DNA of 64,000 nt from Clarkia xantiana subsp. parviflora (GCA_036873135.1 JAPTYO010000002.1:42461452-42525451); one strand, 5' to 3'. Positions 11,000 to 21,915 are shown, numbered from the stretch's first letter. Notes: a model not told the origin generated them from the sequence alone. Numbers and translations are program-made.

Positions 11000-12518
11000 C
11001 CTTCGGAGGATGCGACGCCTCTGTAGAGTCTGTGTGCGCGGACACCACCAGGAATATAGTACCTGCCACAACACGACAAATATCAAGACAAGAAAATTTC
11101 CGAAGAACCGGAAATACTCCGGCACGCGACCAACGACAACAATCAAAGATCCAAAGACACCCAGCAAAGATAGTCAACATGAGCCAAGGACACCACGACA
11201 ACCAAATTGAATAATTTTATCCGGGCCTAAGGTCGGGTTTTGGGAAAAATTACCATTATACCCTCCAACAAAGATTAACACACCAACGGCGGTACGACAT
11301 CAAATTCAAGACCGGGATGGTCCAATCGGACAAAAAACTATATCCGGACAACCGGCAAAATTTTTCCCCAAATCCACAACTATCGACGGTTATCCACGGC
11401 AATTCCACTTTCAATCAAACGTCGGCAATCAAGCATCGGCAATCAAGTATCAACGATTCAAAATTCAAAGTTTTATGCGGTAACGGAAAGGAAAAGAACG
11501 GACCTTCGGAAAACCCGACCCGATGTGATAAACGGTTTCGAATTTCGAATTTGAAGACCCCCGAGAATCAGCCCCTCGCCGGAGCTTGGACCTTGTCGTC
11601 GCCGGAGATGATTCCGTTCGCCCCGCCGTTGCTGGAAGACGTCTCACGCCGCGCCGGAGCTTACTTCCCTCGCCGTCGACCGCCCGTGTCGGACCAGGCT
11701 CCGCCTCCGTCAGCAGCAGCTTCGACGTCGCCCTGGTCTGCCGGTCCGTCCCGCCTCCACGTCGCCGTCTCGAGCCGCCAATCCACTAGCCGGCTCCGTC
11801 CCGTGCTGGTGGTCTCCTCCCGCCGGAGTTGCTGGCCGGAATTTCGTGTCTCTCGCCGGAATTCTGGCCGGCCCTTACCTTGGGGGTGCTCTCAATTTTT
11901 TCTTGCTCTCCAAGGGTGAGTGAAGAGGGAAGATGGTGGCTATGGTGACTCCCTAAGGTATTTTTCTAACTCTCCTCTATATTGAAAAGATGATAGGGTT
12001 TTTTAAAGGGTTTTAATCACCACCCTCCATCTATCTTTAAATGAGATCTAAGGGCCAAGGAAAAACCATCATTTTTATCCCTTTCAACTATGGCTAAGTA
12101 TATCTCCATACTTAGAAAAATTATCAAGTTAGATTTATTCTTGAACATTTCATACTTAGGAAAAAAATTTGGCCAAAATTAAATTTTTCCTCACTTAGAT
12201 AGAATCCCGGCACGAGTTTGAAGCGTAAGTTACTTAGTTGCATTTGTATTGCGCCCCTGTGTGAGTGTGAATTTTTTAAATATACGCCGGTAGCAAAGAT
12301 AGATTTATTACTCCCACCTCAGACGGACGCGTGCTTAGGCACACGTCCGCGCTACTCTAACGTTTACAACTCCTCTATCTCATAAGGCAGGGGGCAGGGT
12401 CGGAGACACGCATCCATGGGTAAGCAAACACTCAGACGAAAGGTAAAAACCCCGGTTTCAAATTGCGCGTATCATACCATCCTGAAATAGAGTCAATCAA
12501 GGGTTAAGCCATTGGTTG
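11000..12518 (-). promoter_or_regulatory. Leader and probable promoter region of the antisense gene in B
   Basis: Between the antisense gene and the 3' LTR lies a GC-rich block (about 11560-11890, many CCGG/GCCGGA motifs) that reads as an untranslated first exon on the minus strand. It ends in an intron-like stretch with a GTGGCAG acceptor near 11068. Farther upstream the minus strand has AAACCCTA (plus strand 11994-12001). The open frames here on the plus strand (11317-11919) reflect base composition. The far-right segment (about 12300-12518) is the conserved pre-LTR sequence shared with A and E. Confidence 0.5.
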
Positions 12519-12531
12519 ACTCGGGGGCATG
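12519..12531 (+). other. Polypurine-type tract of element B
   Basis: GACTCGGGGGCATG directly precedes the 3' LTR and is the expected start point of plus-strand DNA synthesis. The same motif lies next to the 3' LTR in A (15033-15045) and, reversed, in E (18874-18886). Confidence 0.75.
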
Positions 12532-13298
12532 TGATGGATATACGCCCAATTTGAACCCGTTGACTTCCGAACCGTTGTATTTTTATCATCCCATTAACGA
12601 TTGTAAATCGAAACTTCAAACCCGAACGCTTCGCGAAAACATCAACGGCTCGGACGAGGCCGGAGCGCTCGTCCGGCCGAGGCAAACTCACCTAGGTGAG
12701 GTTGGGTGGCCACACCCGACCTCCCCTAGGAGAGATCGGGTCGGCCAACCCGATCTCTCCTAGGAGGGATGGGGTTGGCCAACCCCATCCTCCCTAGGAG
12801 GGGTTGGGTGCCCTCACCCAACCCCTACCCTTGGGGGTCGGATTTCTCCTCCCCCCAAGGGCCCCGGCATCATTTTCGGACTCCCACATTCGGTCCACCC
12901 CGCCTACCTTCTCCGTATCCTAAGGTCTTAATTATGTGTTTAAAGGTTAATTAATTGTGTTTAAAGGTTAACGATGTCATTAAGCCACCTTAATGACACC
13001 GTTGCCTATAAATACCCCACCTTCACAACTCATTTGGATCATCTTAGCAATTTGGATTATTTTGCTCTGACATCTCTCTAGTTTATCTCTCTAAAAACGA
13101 TACTGACTTAGGCATCGGAGAGGGTTCACCAGGCACCACCCCCCCCCCCTCTCTGTGTCTGGTACTGCCCTTTCTGCAGGAAGGAAGGAAGGACGCAAGA
13201 CAAGGCCGAGCAACCCGAAGACATCAGATCATCTACGTCTCCAGTGAGGAACGGGATTTGAGCCAATCATCCTTTGACCCAGATCTTGGAACCTAACA
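12532..13298 (+). repeat. Element B 3' LTR (767 bp)
   Basis: It matches the 5' LTR apart from a few substitutions, fewer inverted GATCGGGT units and only three GGAAGG-type repeats near 13178-13192. The TATA box is at 13007-13014. It is followed by the right TSD copy ATCAC at 13299-13303. Confidence 0.95.
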
Positions 13299-13658
13299 AT
13301 CACAATAAGGAAGACGTAATCCATATCGAATCTGAGAGGGGTACACAACAACCTTCCCCTCTGAGGGCTCTGTCACCGTCACACGAACATTCCTCAAGGA
13401 TGGGAGGAAAGGGTACAAGGGCTCATCTAGAGGACTAATGTCACCTAACTCAATGTGGTCATTATAGTCGCTCCGACTCAAGTGGTTCTCCGACAACGGC
13501 GCAAGACCTAACTCAAAAGCAGTGGGAAATTCTAAGCTCGAGAAAGACTACGACTCAGACCAATACTCAAATTCAGTATCTGACTCAAAATCTGACTCTG
13601 AGCTAACATCTGGAAAGAAAGTAACGCGTCGAATGGAAGGGATGAAAAACTTACTCAT
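13299..13658 (-). pseudogene. Antisense gene of element A, 5' exons (cut off by element B)
   Basis: The minus strand encodes SENHLSRSDYNDH through YPSQIRYGLRLPYCD, which is the N-terminal half of the domain whose C-terminal half resumes at 2865. The uninterrupted version in B (LSENHLTRSDYNEH...LRLPYCDDLIELSRFF) confirms the join. A short ATG exon (ATG at 13658-13656) with donor GTAAGT and an acceptor TTTCCAG near 13611 leads into it. This first-exon design, a few coding bases then an intron, is the same as in element D. A stop codon in exon 2 (near 13548) suggests that it was already damaged apart from the insertion. Confidence 0.75.
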
Positions 13659-15032
13659 CCTTCGAAGAATGTAGCGTCTCTGCAAAGTTTGAGTTTTGGG
13701 ACACCGCCACGAATACAATACCTGCCGTACCAAACTAAGATTCAGAATAGAAGAATATCCCCGGAAAACTCGGGAATACCCCGATATCGACATATCAACA
13801 ACCATATCACACAACAACGGCTACGTGCGAGCAATTTTACGACAACAAAATCAGGCAATTTCACTCGGGCAAAAATTCATTTCCCGGGCCAAGGAGAATT
13901 ATAATCCCCAAGAACGCCTGGCATACAAGTGACCACGCGATACCAAATTCAAGCGAGAAAAATCCAACGGGCAAATAATTATTTCCGGGCAAACGACTAT
14001 CTACCCTATACGGCAACTAAGACTCAAGCATTCGAGAAATCATCACGAATTAAACATAGGCATTTCAAATACGAGCATTTCACATGGCTCACAAGCGTAA
14101 AAAGATCGAACCTTGGAAAATCCCGAACCGATTTGAAAAACGGGCCCGGGATTAATGCTTCGTCGTCGCCGGAGGAAGGAGCCCACCGTGACGTCGCCCG
14201 CCGGAGGAGCTTCAATCACCTCCGTCGCTGCGCTGGCCACCCCGACCCGGAGCCCCCCGTGCTGGTTCGCCTCACCTCGCCGGACCCGGAGCTCCCCGTG
14301 CCACTGTCTCCCACCGTGCCTAGCTGCCACGCCGGATTTCCCCCTCCCTTGCCGGAATTTTGGCCGGCCACACTCCTAAATGGGTGTTGGAATTTTTCTT
14401 GGTCCCAAGAATGTGGAGTGAGGAGAAAAAAGATGATGGTGGCTAAGTGAGGTAATCCGATTCCCTTATTGTATAAGCTAAAGTGTGTAGGGTTTTTTGA
14501 AGTGACATAATCACCACCATCCATTTAAATTGGAGGAGATCTAAGGGTTTAGATAGAAAACTATCATCTTTACCCCCTTTTGACTATGGTTAGGCATGTT
14601 TTTACTCAAGTTAACACCCTATAGGCATATATTCCATTACCTATACTTAGAAACCTTTTGGACCCAATTCAAATATTTTTCCCGACATATACTCACCCCG
14701 TAGGAAATTGACGTATGTAGACTCATATCCATGATTGCATCCCATATCGATGATTACATTGCTTCCCCATGCACGTACGTATTTTTAAAATGCACACTTG
14801 AAGGGGTCAGATTTTTTATGATTATATCCATATTCTGCGGACACGTGTCTAGAACAAGTGTACGCTTTCTCTAGCGTTTACAATTCCTCTATTTTTGAGA
14901 AACAGAGGACAAGGCCCGAAAAACGCGCCTATGGACAAGCAAAGGTTTCATCAAGAGGTAAAGTCACGGTTTCAAATTGCGCGTGTCATCCCATCCTAAA
15001 ATAGAGTCAACCAAGGGTCATGCCATTGGTTA
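13659..15032 (-). promoter_or_regulatory. Leader and probable promoter region of the antisense gene in A
   Basis: The organisation matches element B: an AT-rich intron-like stretch, a GC-rich block at about 14110-14390 (read on the minus strand as an untranslated first exon), then AAACCCTA on the minus strand at 14488-14495. Beyond this lies the conserved pre-LTR segment. No protein-coding gene is supported. Confidence 0.45.
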
Positions 15033-15045
15033 ACTCGGGGGCAAG

Positions 15046-15811
15046 TGATGGATATACGCCCAATTTGAACCCGTTTTAGTTCGGACTGTCTTATTTTGAA
15101 CACCCCACTTACGATTGCAAATCGAAACTTTGACCCGGACACTTCACCCGCATTGCTAACGGTCCGGATGAGCCGAAACGCCCCGCCCGGACCGTTCCGT
15201 CGACCTCACCTAGGTGAGATCGGGTGGTTTCACCCAATCTTTCCTAGGGGAGATCGGGTGGGCTGGCCCGATCTCCCCTAAGGGAGATCGGGTTGGGCAA
15301 GCCAACACAATTTTGGGCCTTGGGGGTCAGATTTTCTGCCCGACCCCAAGAGTCTCGACCTCTTTTTCACTCGTCCAACACCTAGATTATTTCACCTACC
15401 TCTCCATGCTTCAAGGGTCTAATCATACGGTTATGAGTTAATTAAACACGCTTAGGGGATTAACGATGTCATTAAGCCACCTTAATCCTCCCAAAGCCTA
15501 TAAATACTGCTCATAACCTATTCATTTGAAAAAGGTTGATGATTCACTGGCTTTTGCTCTGCCTTCTTTCTAGTTTGTCTCTCTAGAAGTATTAGACTGA
15601 CTTAGGCATCGGAGAGAGTTCACCAAGCACCACCCCCCCCCTTCCGTGCTTGGTACTACCCCTATTGCAGGTCGGTCAGAAGGAAGAGGACGGAAGATAA
15701 GAAGGACACGGATCAGATCACCCATCAGATAGAGTATCAGATCAAACTTTTTACCCATAAGGAGTGGAACTTGGATCAACGACCCGTTGACTCGAGGCAC
15801 AAAACTTAACA
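15046..15811 (+). repeat. Element A 3' LTR (766 bp)
   Basis: It begins TGATGGATATACGCC and ends AAAACTTAACA, preceded by the purine tract AACTCGGGGGCAAG. It contains GATCGGGT/ACCCGATC hairpin units (about 15210-15300), a TATA box TATAAATA at 15499-15506 and a downstream AGGCATCGGAGAG block shared with B and E. It is diverged from the B LTR, so it is a different subfamily. Confidence 0.9.
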
Positions 15812-16250
15812 CGGACTACCCAATATCACGAAGGATCCGTCGTTAGTGATCGAACCCAACGAGCATTTCGAAGGAATCAGATCGCGAAGGAAGAAATTTC
15901 ACCCGTAAGATTGTTATTCGAATTGAAACCCCGTCAAGATACACATGTCTTAACATAGATGACATTCGGCAGCCCGAGCGAAACCATACAAAGCTACTTC
16001 GCAAGGTTCGCAAAAAATGCCGCTCCGCTACAAGCAACAAAGGGAGAGGTCGTCAAAACCTTCTTCACAAATTTAAGGACAACACATATAGATTACTTTG
16101 CTGGCTTGTATGCAATCATGATGATAACAACAATTCGAGAATTAAGGGGCAACTAGTTGAAGCAATGAAAAAAGAAGAAGATGAGTTAAAAGATTGGGGT
16201 CTCATGGCTGAGGAAGAAAACAATGAAGAATTGGACGACGTTTGCTTAGC
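15812..16250 (+). pseudogene. Gag fragment related to the second gag domain of element B
   Basis: The frame at 15959-16156 encodes PSETIQSYFARFAKNA, GEVVKTFFTNL and MMITTIRELRG. These align in order with the second gag domain of B (QESISSYFQRF, GETVRAFIRN, TSTMRELKE). A one-base shift near 16147 moves the continuation (LVEAMKKEEDELKDWG) into the next frame. No LTR or zinc knuckle is attached. It is the flank into which A inserted, or a remnant of a further element. Confidence 0.6.
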
Positions 16251-16389
16251 ATCTTTTGGTTGTTGCCCCCGGATGCGAGGCTCGTGGAGACCCATAGTTG
16301 GTACTTTGCTACTATTCCCTTTTGTTTGTTGCCATCAAGCACATGTAGTAGGCTACGTGCTTGTTGCTCGAATCCGCAGACGTCGCCAA
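16251..16389 (-). other. Leader and PBS-like site next to LTR F
   Basis: Read on the minus strand, the end of LTR F (at 16390) is followed by TTGGCGACGTCTGCGGATTC. This is a variant of the TTGGCGCCGTCTGCGG primer-binding site of element B. F is therefore the 5' LTR of a minus-strand element whose body is missing. The rest of the interval is uncharacterised. Confidence 0.5.
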
Positions 16390-17036
16390 TGTTTGCACAG
16401 GGGTGTCTTCGTGGGCTTCTTTCTCATATTCTCATTATTCATGGGCTTCCTCTTCTCGTATTCCCGTTCCTTTCTTCTCGGGTACCTGCAGATGGGCATC
16501 GGGGGGGTTCCCGGTAAGCCCACTCCGTTGCTTAAATGAGTAGAGGCTTAGAGAGATAAAGTGAGTTTAGAGAGAGGTAGATTACCTTTAAATGATGAGA
16601 GGAGATCTCTATTTACAGAGTTCCTATTGAACCACCCCGGTTCTAGTGTTTTTCTGGTCCGGTTGTGCCATTTTTGTAATATAAATTGGTGTTGACCGTA
16701 AATATAATGTATTTGACATCGGTTCGACCGTAGGTGAGCTTAATATGGTTAAGTGTTTGAGGACGACCTCAAAGGGCGAGCCCCGGGCGAAATATCATCC
16801 GGAGATAGGGGTCCTGACGAGGGAAACTCGTCCGGACAAAGGGGGACACCCGGGTGGGTATCCCCAAGGCCTTGCTCGGGTTACCCGAGCAAGGGTGCCA
16901 TGCTCGGGTCACCTCCGAGTGGGTTTCGCCACTCGGGGTGTTTTTGGTCCTAAGTGTTGGGCCAAGTTTCGAATTATAATCGACTGTGGCCTAATTATAG
17001 GGCCTAATTTATGATAGCTTAGGCGTATATCCAACA
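16390..17036 (-). repeat. LTR F (family-3 Gypsy-type LTR, minus strand)
   Basis: On the minus strand it starts TGTTGGATATACGCC and ends CAAACA before the PBS-like site. It has the same internal blocks as the other LTRs: near 16500-16560, reversed, the ATCGG...TTAAG and AGAGAGATAAAG motifs. A GC-rich inverted CCCGAGCA region lies near 16870-16900. No partner LTR is in the window, so it is either truncated or close to solo. Confidence 0.65.
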
Positions 17037-17167
17037 AGTTGTAAATGAGAGGCATGAGATTCTATCTATAGAGTTTGTTGGGAAATAATCCAGTTAAGGA
17101 AAATTCTATCTCGGGATAGTGTATAACCACGGGTAGGATGGGTATAAATCTCGTTTGGCATCAGAGG
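17037..17167 (-). repeat. Left part of LTR G, split by the hAT element
   Basis: The stretch GTAAATGAGAGG...CTATCTATAGAG resembles the matching part of LTR F (near 16590-16625). It continues at 41388 after the hAT element, where the LTR reaches its GTATATCCAACA end at 41689. It includes the left hAT target duplication ATCAGAGG at 17160-17167. Confidence 0.5.
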
Positions 17168-18083
17168 CAAGCACGAGTCTACATGGGTGCGAGAAGGGGC
17201 AATTGCCCCTTCTGATATTTTATTAATTACTTATATATACATCTCATAAAATTAGGACAAATATAATATTGCCCCTTCTAATTTAGGGATAGTCATATAT
17301 ATCCATATTTGCTCCATAAATTTAATTGAATAGTGTTTTACTCTTGCTAAAATTAGAGATAAGATTGTTAAATAAGAATCATTATTGATACAGTCATACA
17401 GATTTGAGCATATTTACAAGAATAATAGAAAGAAATATATATCACCACCGTACAATCACAACTTCAGAGAAAAATAAATTTTGGAGTTCTTTTCATTCCA
17501 TCTGTGGATCGTCCTGCAATTGCAATGGATTTCCAACTGATCAGAAAATCACATCCAATTCGACTGAGATAGAGGATTTTTCAGAGAAAACTACTGGATA
17601 ATTAGAGCTATCGGAGACATTACAGGTATTTATTTATTTGTGTAATCTTCCGTTCTTCTCGTTCTTGAGCCAGATAAAGCATGCAATTTAGGGAAATAGA
17701 ACTATATGAAATGCTTGAGTGATTGTGGATCTTAATTGAAGAAAGAAATTGAATTGAGTTAGAATCGTACCTGGATTTTCTTGCTCAAACTCTTTAATAA
17801 TCAAAACTCCAAAAGAATGATGAATTAATAACTGATGAAGAAGACGAAGTAAACGAACAAACACGAAGTAAACGAACAGACTGGAACTTGTGCTCTTGTG
17901 CTCTCTCACTCTGCTCTGTCTTAACTTTGCTGTCTTGTTTTGCTTGAGAACGTCTTAACTCTTAAATTAAAGACGAACAACTAATTTTTGGGTAAACAAG
18001 ATGAACAGCTTGGCCTTGGAGAATGTGATGGTTTAGTCTTTTATTTTTATTTTTTTTGGTTAAAGTGATGGACCGATGGCTAT
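17168..18083 (+). other. Left arm of the hAT element
   Basis: AT-rich DNA with the left terminal inverted repeat and a subterminal inverted motif, GGGGCAATTGCCCC (17198-17211), which resembles the right subterminal TTGCCCCCTCTA. Probably promoter, 5' untranslated and intron sequence of the transposase gene. No transposase-like reading frame is recognised. Its last five bases, GCTAT, are the left TSD of element E. Confidence 0.6.
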
Positions 18084-18873
18084 TGTTAGGTTATAGGTTT
18101 CAGGTCAACGGGTCGCCGGCCTAAATCCTACTCCTCACTGGTGAACTAGCGGATCCTGTGCTTCCTGAGTTCGGTCGTTCTGATCCGTATCCTTCTGCCA
18201 TTCTCCTTCTCTTCTCCACGCGCCCTGCAAGAAGGGCAATATCAAGCACGGAGGGGGGGTGGTGCTTGATGTACCCTCTCCGATGCTTAAGTCAGTACGT
18301 TTCTTTTTAGAAAGATAAAGCTAGAGAGATGTCAAAGCTAAATTGCACAATTAGCCAAGATGCCCAAATGAATAGTGGAAAGGTTGTATTTATAGGCAAC
18401 GGTGTCATTAAGGTGGCTTAATGACATCGTTAACCTTTAAACACAATTAATTAGCCCTTGATTACATAATTAAAACATTAAAGCACGGAGGGGTTGGCGG
18501 AAATAAACCGGGTACGGGAGTCGAGAAACGGTGCCGGGGCCCTTGGGGGGGGGGGGGGGGAATCTGACCCCCAAGGGTAGGGGTTGGGTGTGGCCACCCA
18601 ACCCCTCCCTAGGGGAGATAGGATTGGCCGACCCAATCTCCCCTAGGGGAGATCGGGTTTGCCAACCCGATCTGCCCTAGGGGAGGTCGGATGTGGCCAC
18701 CCGACCTCACCTAGGTGAGTTCGTCGCGGTCCGGACGAGTATTTTTGCCTCGTTCGGACCGTTGTTGTTTCGGCGGGTGTTTGGGTCAAAGTTTCGATTT
18801 ATAATCATTAACGGGGTGATAAAAATAAAACGATTTGGAAGTCAACGGGTTCAAATTGGGCGTATATCCATCA
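18084..18873 (-). repeat. Element E 3' LTR (790 bp)
   Basis: On the plus strand it starts TGTTAGGTTATAGG and ends GCGTATATCCATCA, the reverse complement of the B-type LTR ends. It contains GATCGGGT/ACCCGATC hairpin units (about 18600-18715), a G-rich run near 18545 and a reverse TATA region near 18388. The purine tract lies to its right (18874-18886). Confidence 0.92.
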
Positions 18874-18886
18874 CATGCCCCCGAGT

Positions 18887-19680
18887 CAACTAATGGCCTG
18901 ACCCTTGATTGACTCTATTTTAGGATGGTATGACACGCGCAATTTGAAGCCGGGATTTTACCTTTTGTCAGAATCCTTACTTACCCATTAGTGTGTGTCT
19001 CTGACTCTGCCCCCTGTCTTATAAGATAGAGGAATTACAAACGTCAGAATAGCGCGGACACGTGTTCAGGCACTTGTCCGTCTGAGATGGAAATAATAAA
19101 TCTAATACCGTCACGAGCTCGTACTCGGAAAACATACGCTCGTGTGGGGATGCAACATGAATACAGCTAAACGAGTCCATGCTTCAATTTCATGCCGGGG
19201 TAAGCCTAAGTGGAGAATAATTTCGATTTTGGTCCGAGATTTTTTCTAAGTATAGGATATTAAAAAACATGCCTATAGGATACTAACTATGAGGGTGTGA
19301 GTTTAACCATGGTTAATGGGAACTAGGGGTATCAGTTTTTAAATCTGACCCTTAAATTTTTCATTTCCAGAAATCAACGGTGTCGGTTTAGCGGCTTTGG
19401 AAAAACCCTATTCCCTTTTTCTATAAAAAAAAAGGGGTAAGTGATTACCTCATTCTCGCTGTCCTTTTCTCTTTTTTCTTTTGGTGGTAGGATTCTTAAT
19501 TGGATTCATTTCTCGTGTCGCATTGAGGTACATGCCTTTTCCTTTGTGTAAGCATTGTTTTTGGGGGACGTAATCCTGCTTCCCCTTTGATTGATTTTTA
19601 CTTGTCTCGTTTCCTGATTTGTGGGTCTTCATGGTGATATGGTCCTGTTTGGTTCATCCTCTTTCCCCCGTGTTTCTGCT
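18887..19680 (+). promoter_or_regulatory. Probable promoter region of the antisense gene in E
   Basis: The right-hand part of the pre-LTR segment is conserved with A and B. Reading plus, AAACCCTA occurs at 19403-19410, followed by TATAAAAAA at about 19422-19430, the same motif pair seen upstream of D's antisense gene. No protein-coding frame of substance is present. Confidence 0.5.
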
Positions 19681-20095
19681 TACTAGCGCGTGGGGTCTTC
19701 TTACAATGTGGTTATGACTATTTCCCTTTATCCCCTGCCTCTGCTCGTTGGCCCGTGGGGTCTCTCTATACTGGGGTTGTAACTATCTCCCTTTGCCCCC
19801 CTGCCTTTGTTTATTGGCCCATGGGGTCTCTCTATGATGGGGTTATAACTATCTCCCCTTGCCCCCCTGTCTCTGCTTATTGGCCAGTGGGGTCTCTCTA
19901 TAATGGGGTTATAACTATCTCCCATTGCCCCCTGCCTCTGCTTGTTGGCCTGTGGGGTCTCTCTATGATGGGGTTATAACTATCTCCCCTTGCCCCCTGT
20001 CTCTGCTTATTGGCCAGTGGGGTCTCTCTATAATGGGGTTATAACTATCTCCCCTTGCCCCCTGCCTCTGCTTGTTGGCCTGTGGGGTCTTCTCA
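19681..20095 (+). repeat. 65-66 bp tandem repeat upstream of E's antisense exons
   Basis: About six to seven units have a period of 65-66 bp (GGCC anchors at 19750, 19816, 19882, 19947, 20012, 20077), each containing GTGGGGTCTCTCTATAATGG and a C-rich stretch. The array is absent from A, B and D. It sits where the exon encoding the PF04195-like domain would be expected. Confidence 0.9.
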
Positions 20096-20203
20096 TATCA
20101 TCTTTCTATTCTTGCCTTTTGACTTTGTATTCGTCGTTTTAGGAAAAACGAGTTTCATCTTGTCTCTACGGTCCCTTTTCTGCTTTTCTTGGGTTAAGTT
20201 TGC

Positions 20204-21305
20204 GTGTTTTCGATCAGCAGATCTCCCCGGTGTTTGATGAGGAGTAAGAGGCCAGTACGGGTGAGAGTAGTTAGCTCCGGGACCGGACCTTTGATTGCGA
20301 AAAGATCGGTTTTTTGTGGTGTGAGGAGGTGTCCCCCAGTTGGAGGTAAGGGCGGTGGTGATGTTAGGGTACCATCTTCTTTCTATATTGATGCCCCCCA
20401 ATCGAGGGTCCGGGAGCCATCTTTTGCTTCTCCCTTGTTTGGTAAGTCCCAGAATGTCTGAGTTTCCTTAGTGTATATTGGTGTTTACTCTGTATCTTGG
20501 TGTAGGTAGACTTCGTCTTCCGCTTCTGAGTCGAAAGGAGCTATCTCGTCCTCCTGTTGATGGAATTGTTAGGTCTGAGTGGGCGCCTTATTACGGGCGT
20601 GGGTCTCGTTTTGACAATCAATCTTCTTTGGAAACTCCTGAGGTTGGAGTTCGTGTTTTGCAGTCTGCTATTCCTTCTGCGGATCGTGTGCTCCCTTCTA
20701 AAGGGTCGGAGGCAGTTTATGAATTGGCTCATGATGTGTTGTCTCGCTATGCTTCTGTAACTTTTCTTAACCTTGTTTATCCTTTAGGACATTTCTCTTT
20801 CATGTTTTGTCCGTCTCACCCTTTGTTTTTGTCATAGGGTATTGCCGACATTGTTAATTTGTCCACCCTTGTTATTGATCTTGTTGAGGAGAAGAAGGTG
20901 CGCTAGGACACTTGTGTCTCCCTTAGCTCTAAGCTTGTTAGTTGTTTAGAGCGTAGTCGTATCACGAATTTGCAGTGCCGAGACTTGGAGAGTCGTATTG
21001 CCCTTCTTAAAGAAGAGATTGAAGCTTTAAGACAAAAGTCTTATCGCGATGAGGTACTTCGGGCTGCTGAATTGGTGTCCCTTGAGGAAATGCTTCGTAT
21101 GGAGGAGAAAGGGTGTGCTATCTCTGAGTATAAGGGTTCCTCCTCTTATCAGGCTGCTATTGATGTTCGCTGCTCTGTGGCTAAACGTATTTCTTTAAAG
21201 GCGATTCTTGAGCGTATATATATGATTGCTCCTGACTTTCCATTTTATCAGCTTGGTGATTTGTCTGACTTTTCTGTTAGGCATATTTCCAAGATGAGGA
21301 AGTAG
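20204..21305 (+). pseudogene. Antisense gene of element E, 3' exons
   Basis: Three exon-like blocks align with the last exons of the A and B genes: a basic/Ser-rich block (20204-20461); a block starting LSRKELSRPPVDGIVRSEW and ending at codons LSRYAS (to about 20756), followed by an intron starting GTAACTTTTC and ending GTCATAG near 20837; and a coiled-coil block (20838-21305, CRDLESRIALLKEEIEALRQ). A TAG near 20905 interrupts the last block. The upstream domain exon is missing. It is a decayed copy of the same gene and independent evidence for its exon structure. Confidence 0.7.
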
Positions 21306-21915
21306 TACACCTATCTCTTGTGGTGGTTTTGCGAGTTTGTGGCTTGAGGTTTCTCTTAATTTAGGTCATACTTCTCCCTCTTGCCTTCTAGCCTCTTTAT
21401 GCTTGTCTTTATTGGTTGTGTTGTTACTTTGCTTCTCATTAATGTTGCTTGACTGAGGTGCCTATGAGGTAGTCTTGAACTTGTACTCATCTTTCTTCAT
21501 TGAGTTTATCAAGGGTTTCTTCTTGTGTTGTCTTCTTACTACTCTTCCTGTTGGTGGGTTGCACTTGTCATTAGAGTTTGAAACTCCACATCTTCTAGTT
21601 TTGCCATCTTTGTTTAATACACTTGTCTTTACTTATGGCATGCATGGCAGGGTGTTTATCTCCCCTTTTCATGATAACTTTGTGTGCCTTTGTGTGTAGT
21701 TCTTTGGTTATGGACCCTTCCTTTTCTGGTGCTTCCTTTTCTTTGCATTTCTTTTGTGTTTTCCTTCATCATCATACCTGCTATCTCATCAAGAAAAAGC
21801 ATTATGTGTTCTTCATACAACTTTGCTTTGCAATTATTTTCTCATGGAATCCATCTTAGTATGGTGCGACAATCTCTTCTGATACCCTTTAAATGGTATA
21901 TATGGTACTGTTAGA
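21306..21915. other. Spacer, likely 3' UTR of E's antisense gene
   Basis: T-rich non-coding DNA. The segment around 21770-21830 matches, in reverse, the corresponding spacer of element B. No gene is seen. Confidence 0.6.

Larger units (their letters stand above)
2866..13298 (+). mobile_element. Element B: non-autonomous Tat-type Gypsy element inserted in A
   Basis: The element is complete, bounded by LTRs 2866-3770 and 12532-13298 (TG...CA ends) and by a 5-bp TSD, ATCAC, at 2861-2865 and 13299-13303. Internal order: PBS, gag, zinc knuckle, protease, a second gag-like domain, tandem repeats, and an antisense gene. RT, RNase H and integrase are absent, so mobility would need proteins from a relative. 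By eye the LTRs differ at about 7 substitutions outside the repeat-length changes, around 1 percent. B is therefore fairly recent but older than element D. Confidence 0.95.
71..15811 (+). mobile_element. Element A: Tat-type Ty3/Gypsy LTR retrotransposon, 3' portion
   Basis: This is the outer element of the left part of the window. What is visible is a post-pol tandem repeat (71-345), an antisense gene (777-2865 continuing at 13299-13658), a leader and promoter region for that gene, a purine-rich tract (about 15033-15045) and a 3' LTR (15046-15811). Its gag-pol and 5' LTR would lie to the left of the window. Element B is inserted at 2866-13298. Sense orientation is plus, judged by the purine tract directly left of the LTR. 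Its LTR starts TGATGGATATACGCC, as in elements B and E, so the three form one family. Confidence 0.85.

Noticed and set aside
11317..11919. 200-codon plus-strand ORF
   Set aside because: It overlaps the GC-rich leader of the antisense gene in B. It is Pro/Arg/Ser-rich, has no domain, and the comparable stretch in A does not keep the same protein.
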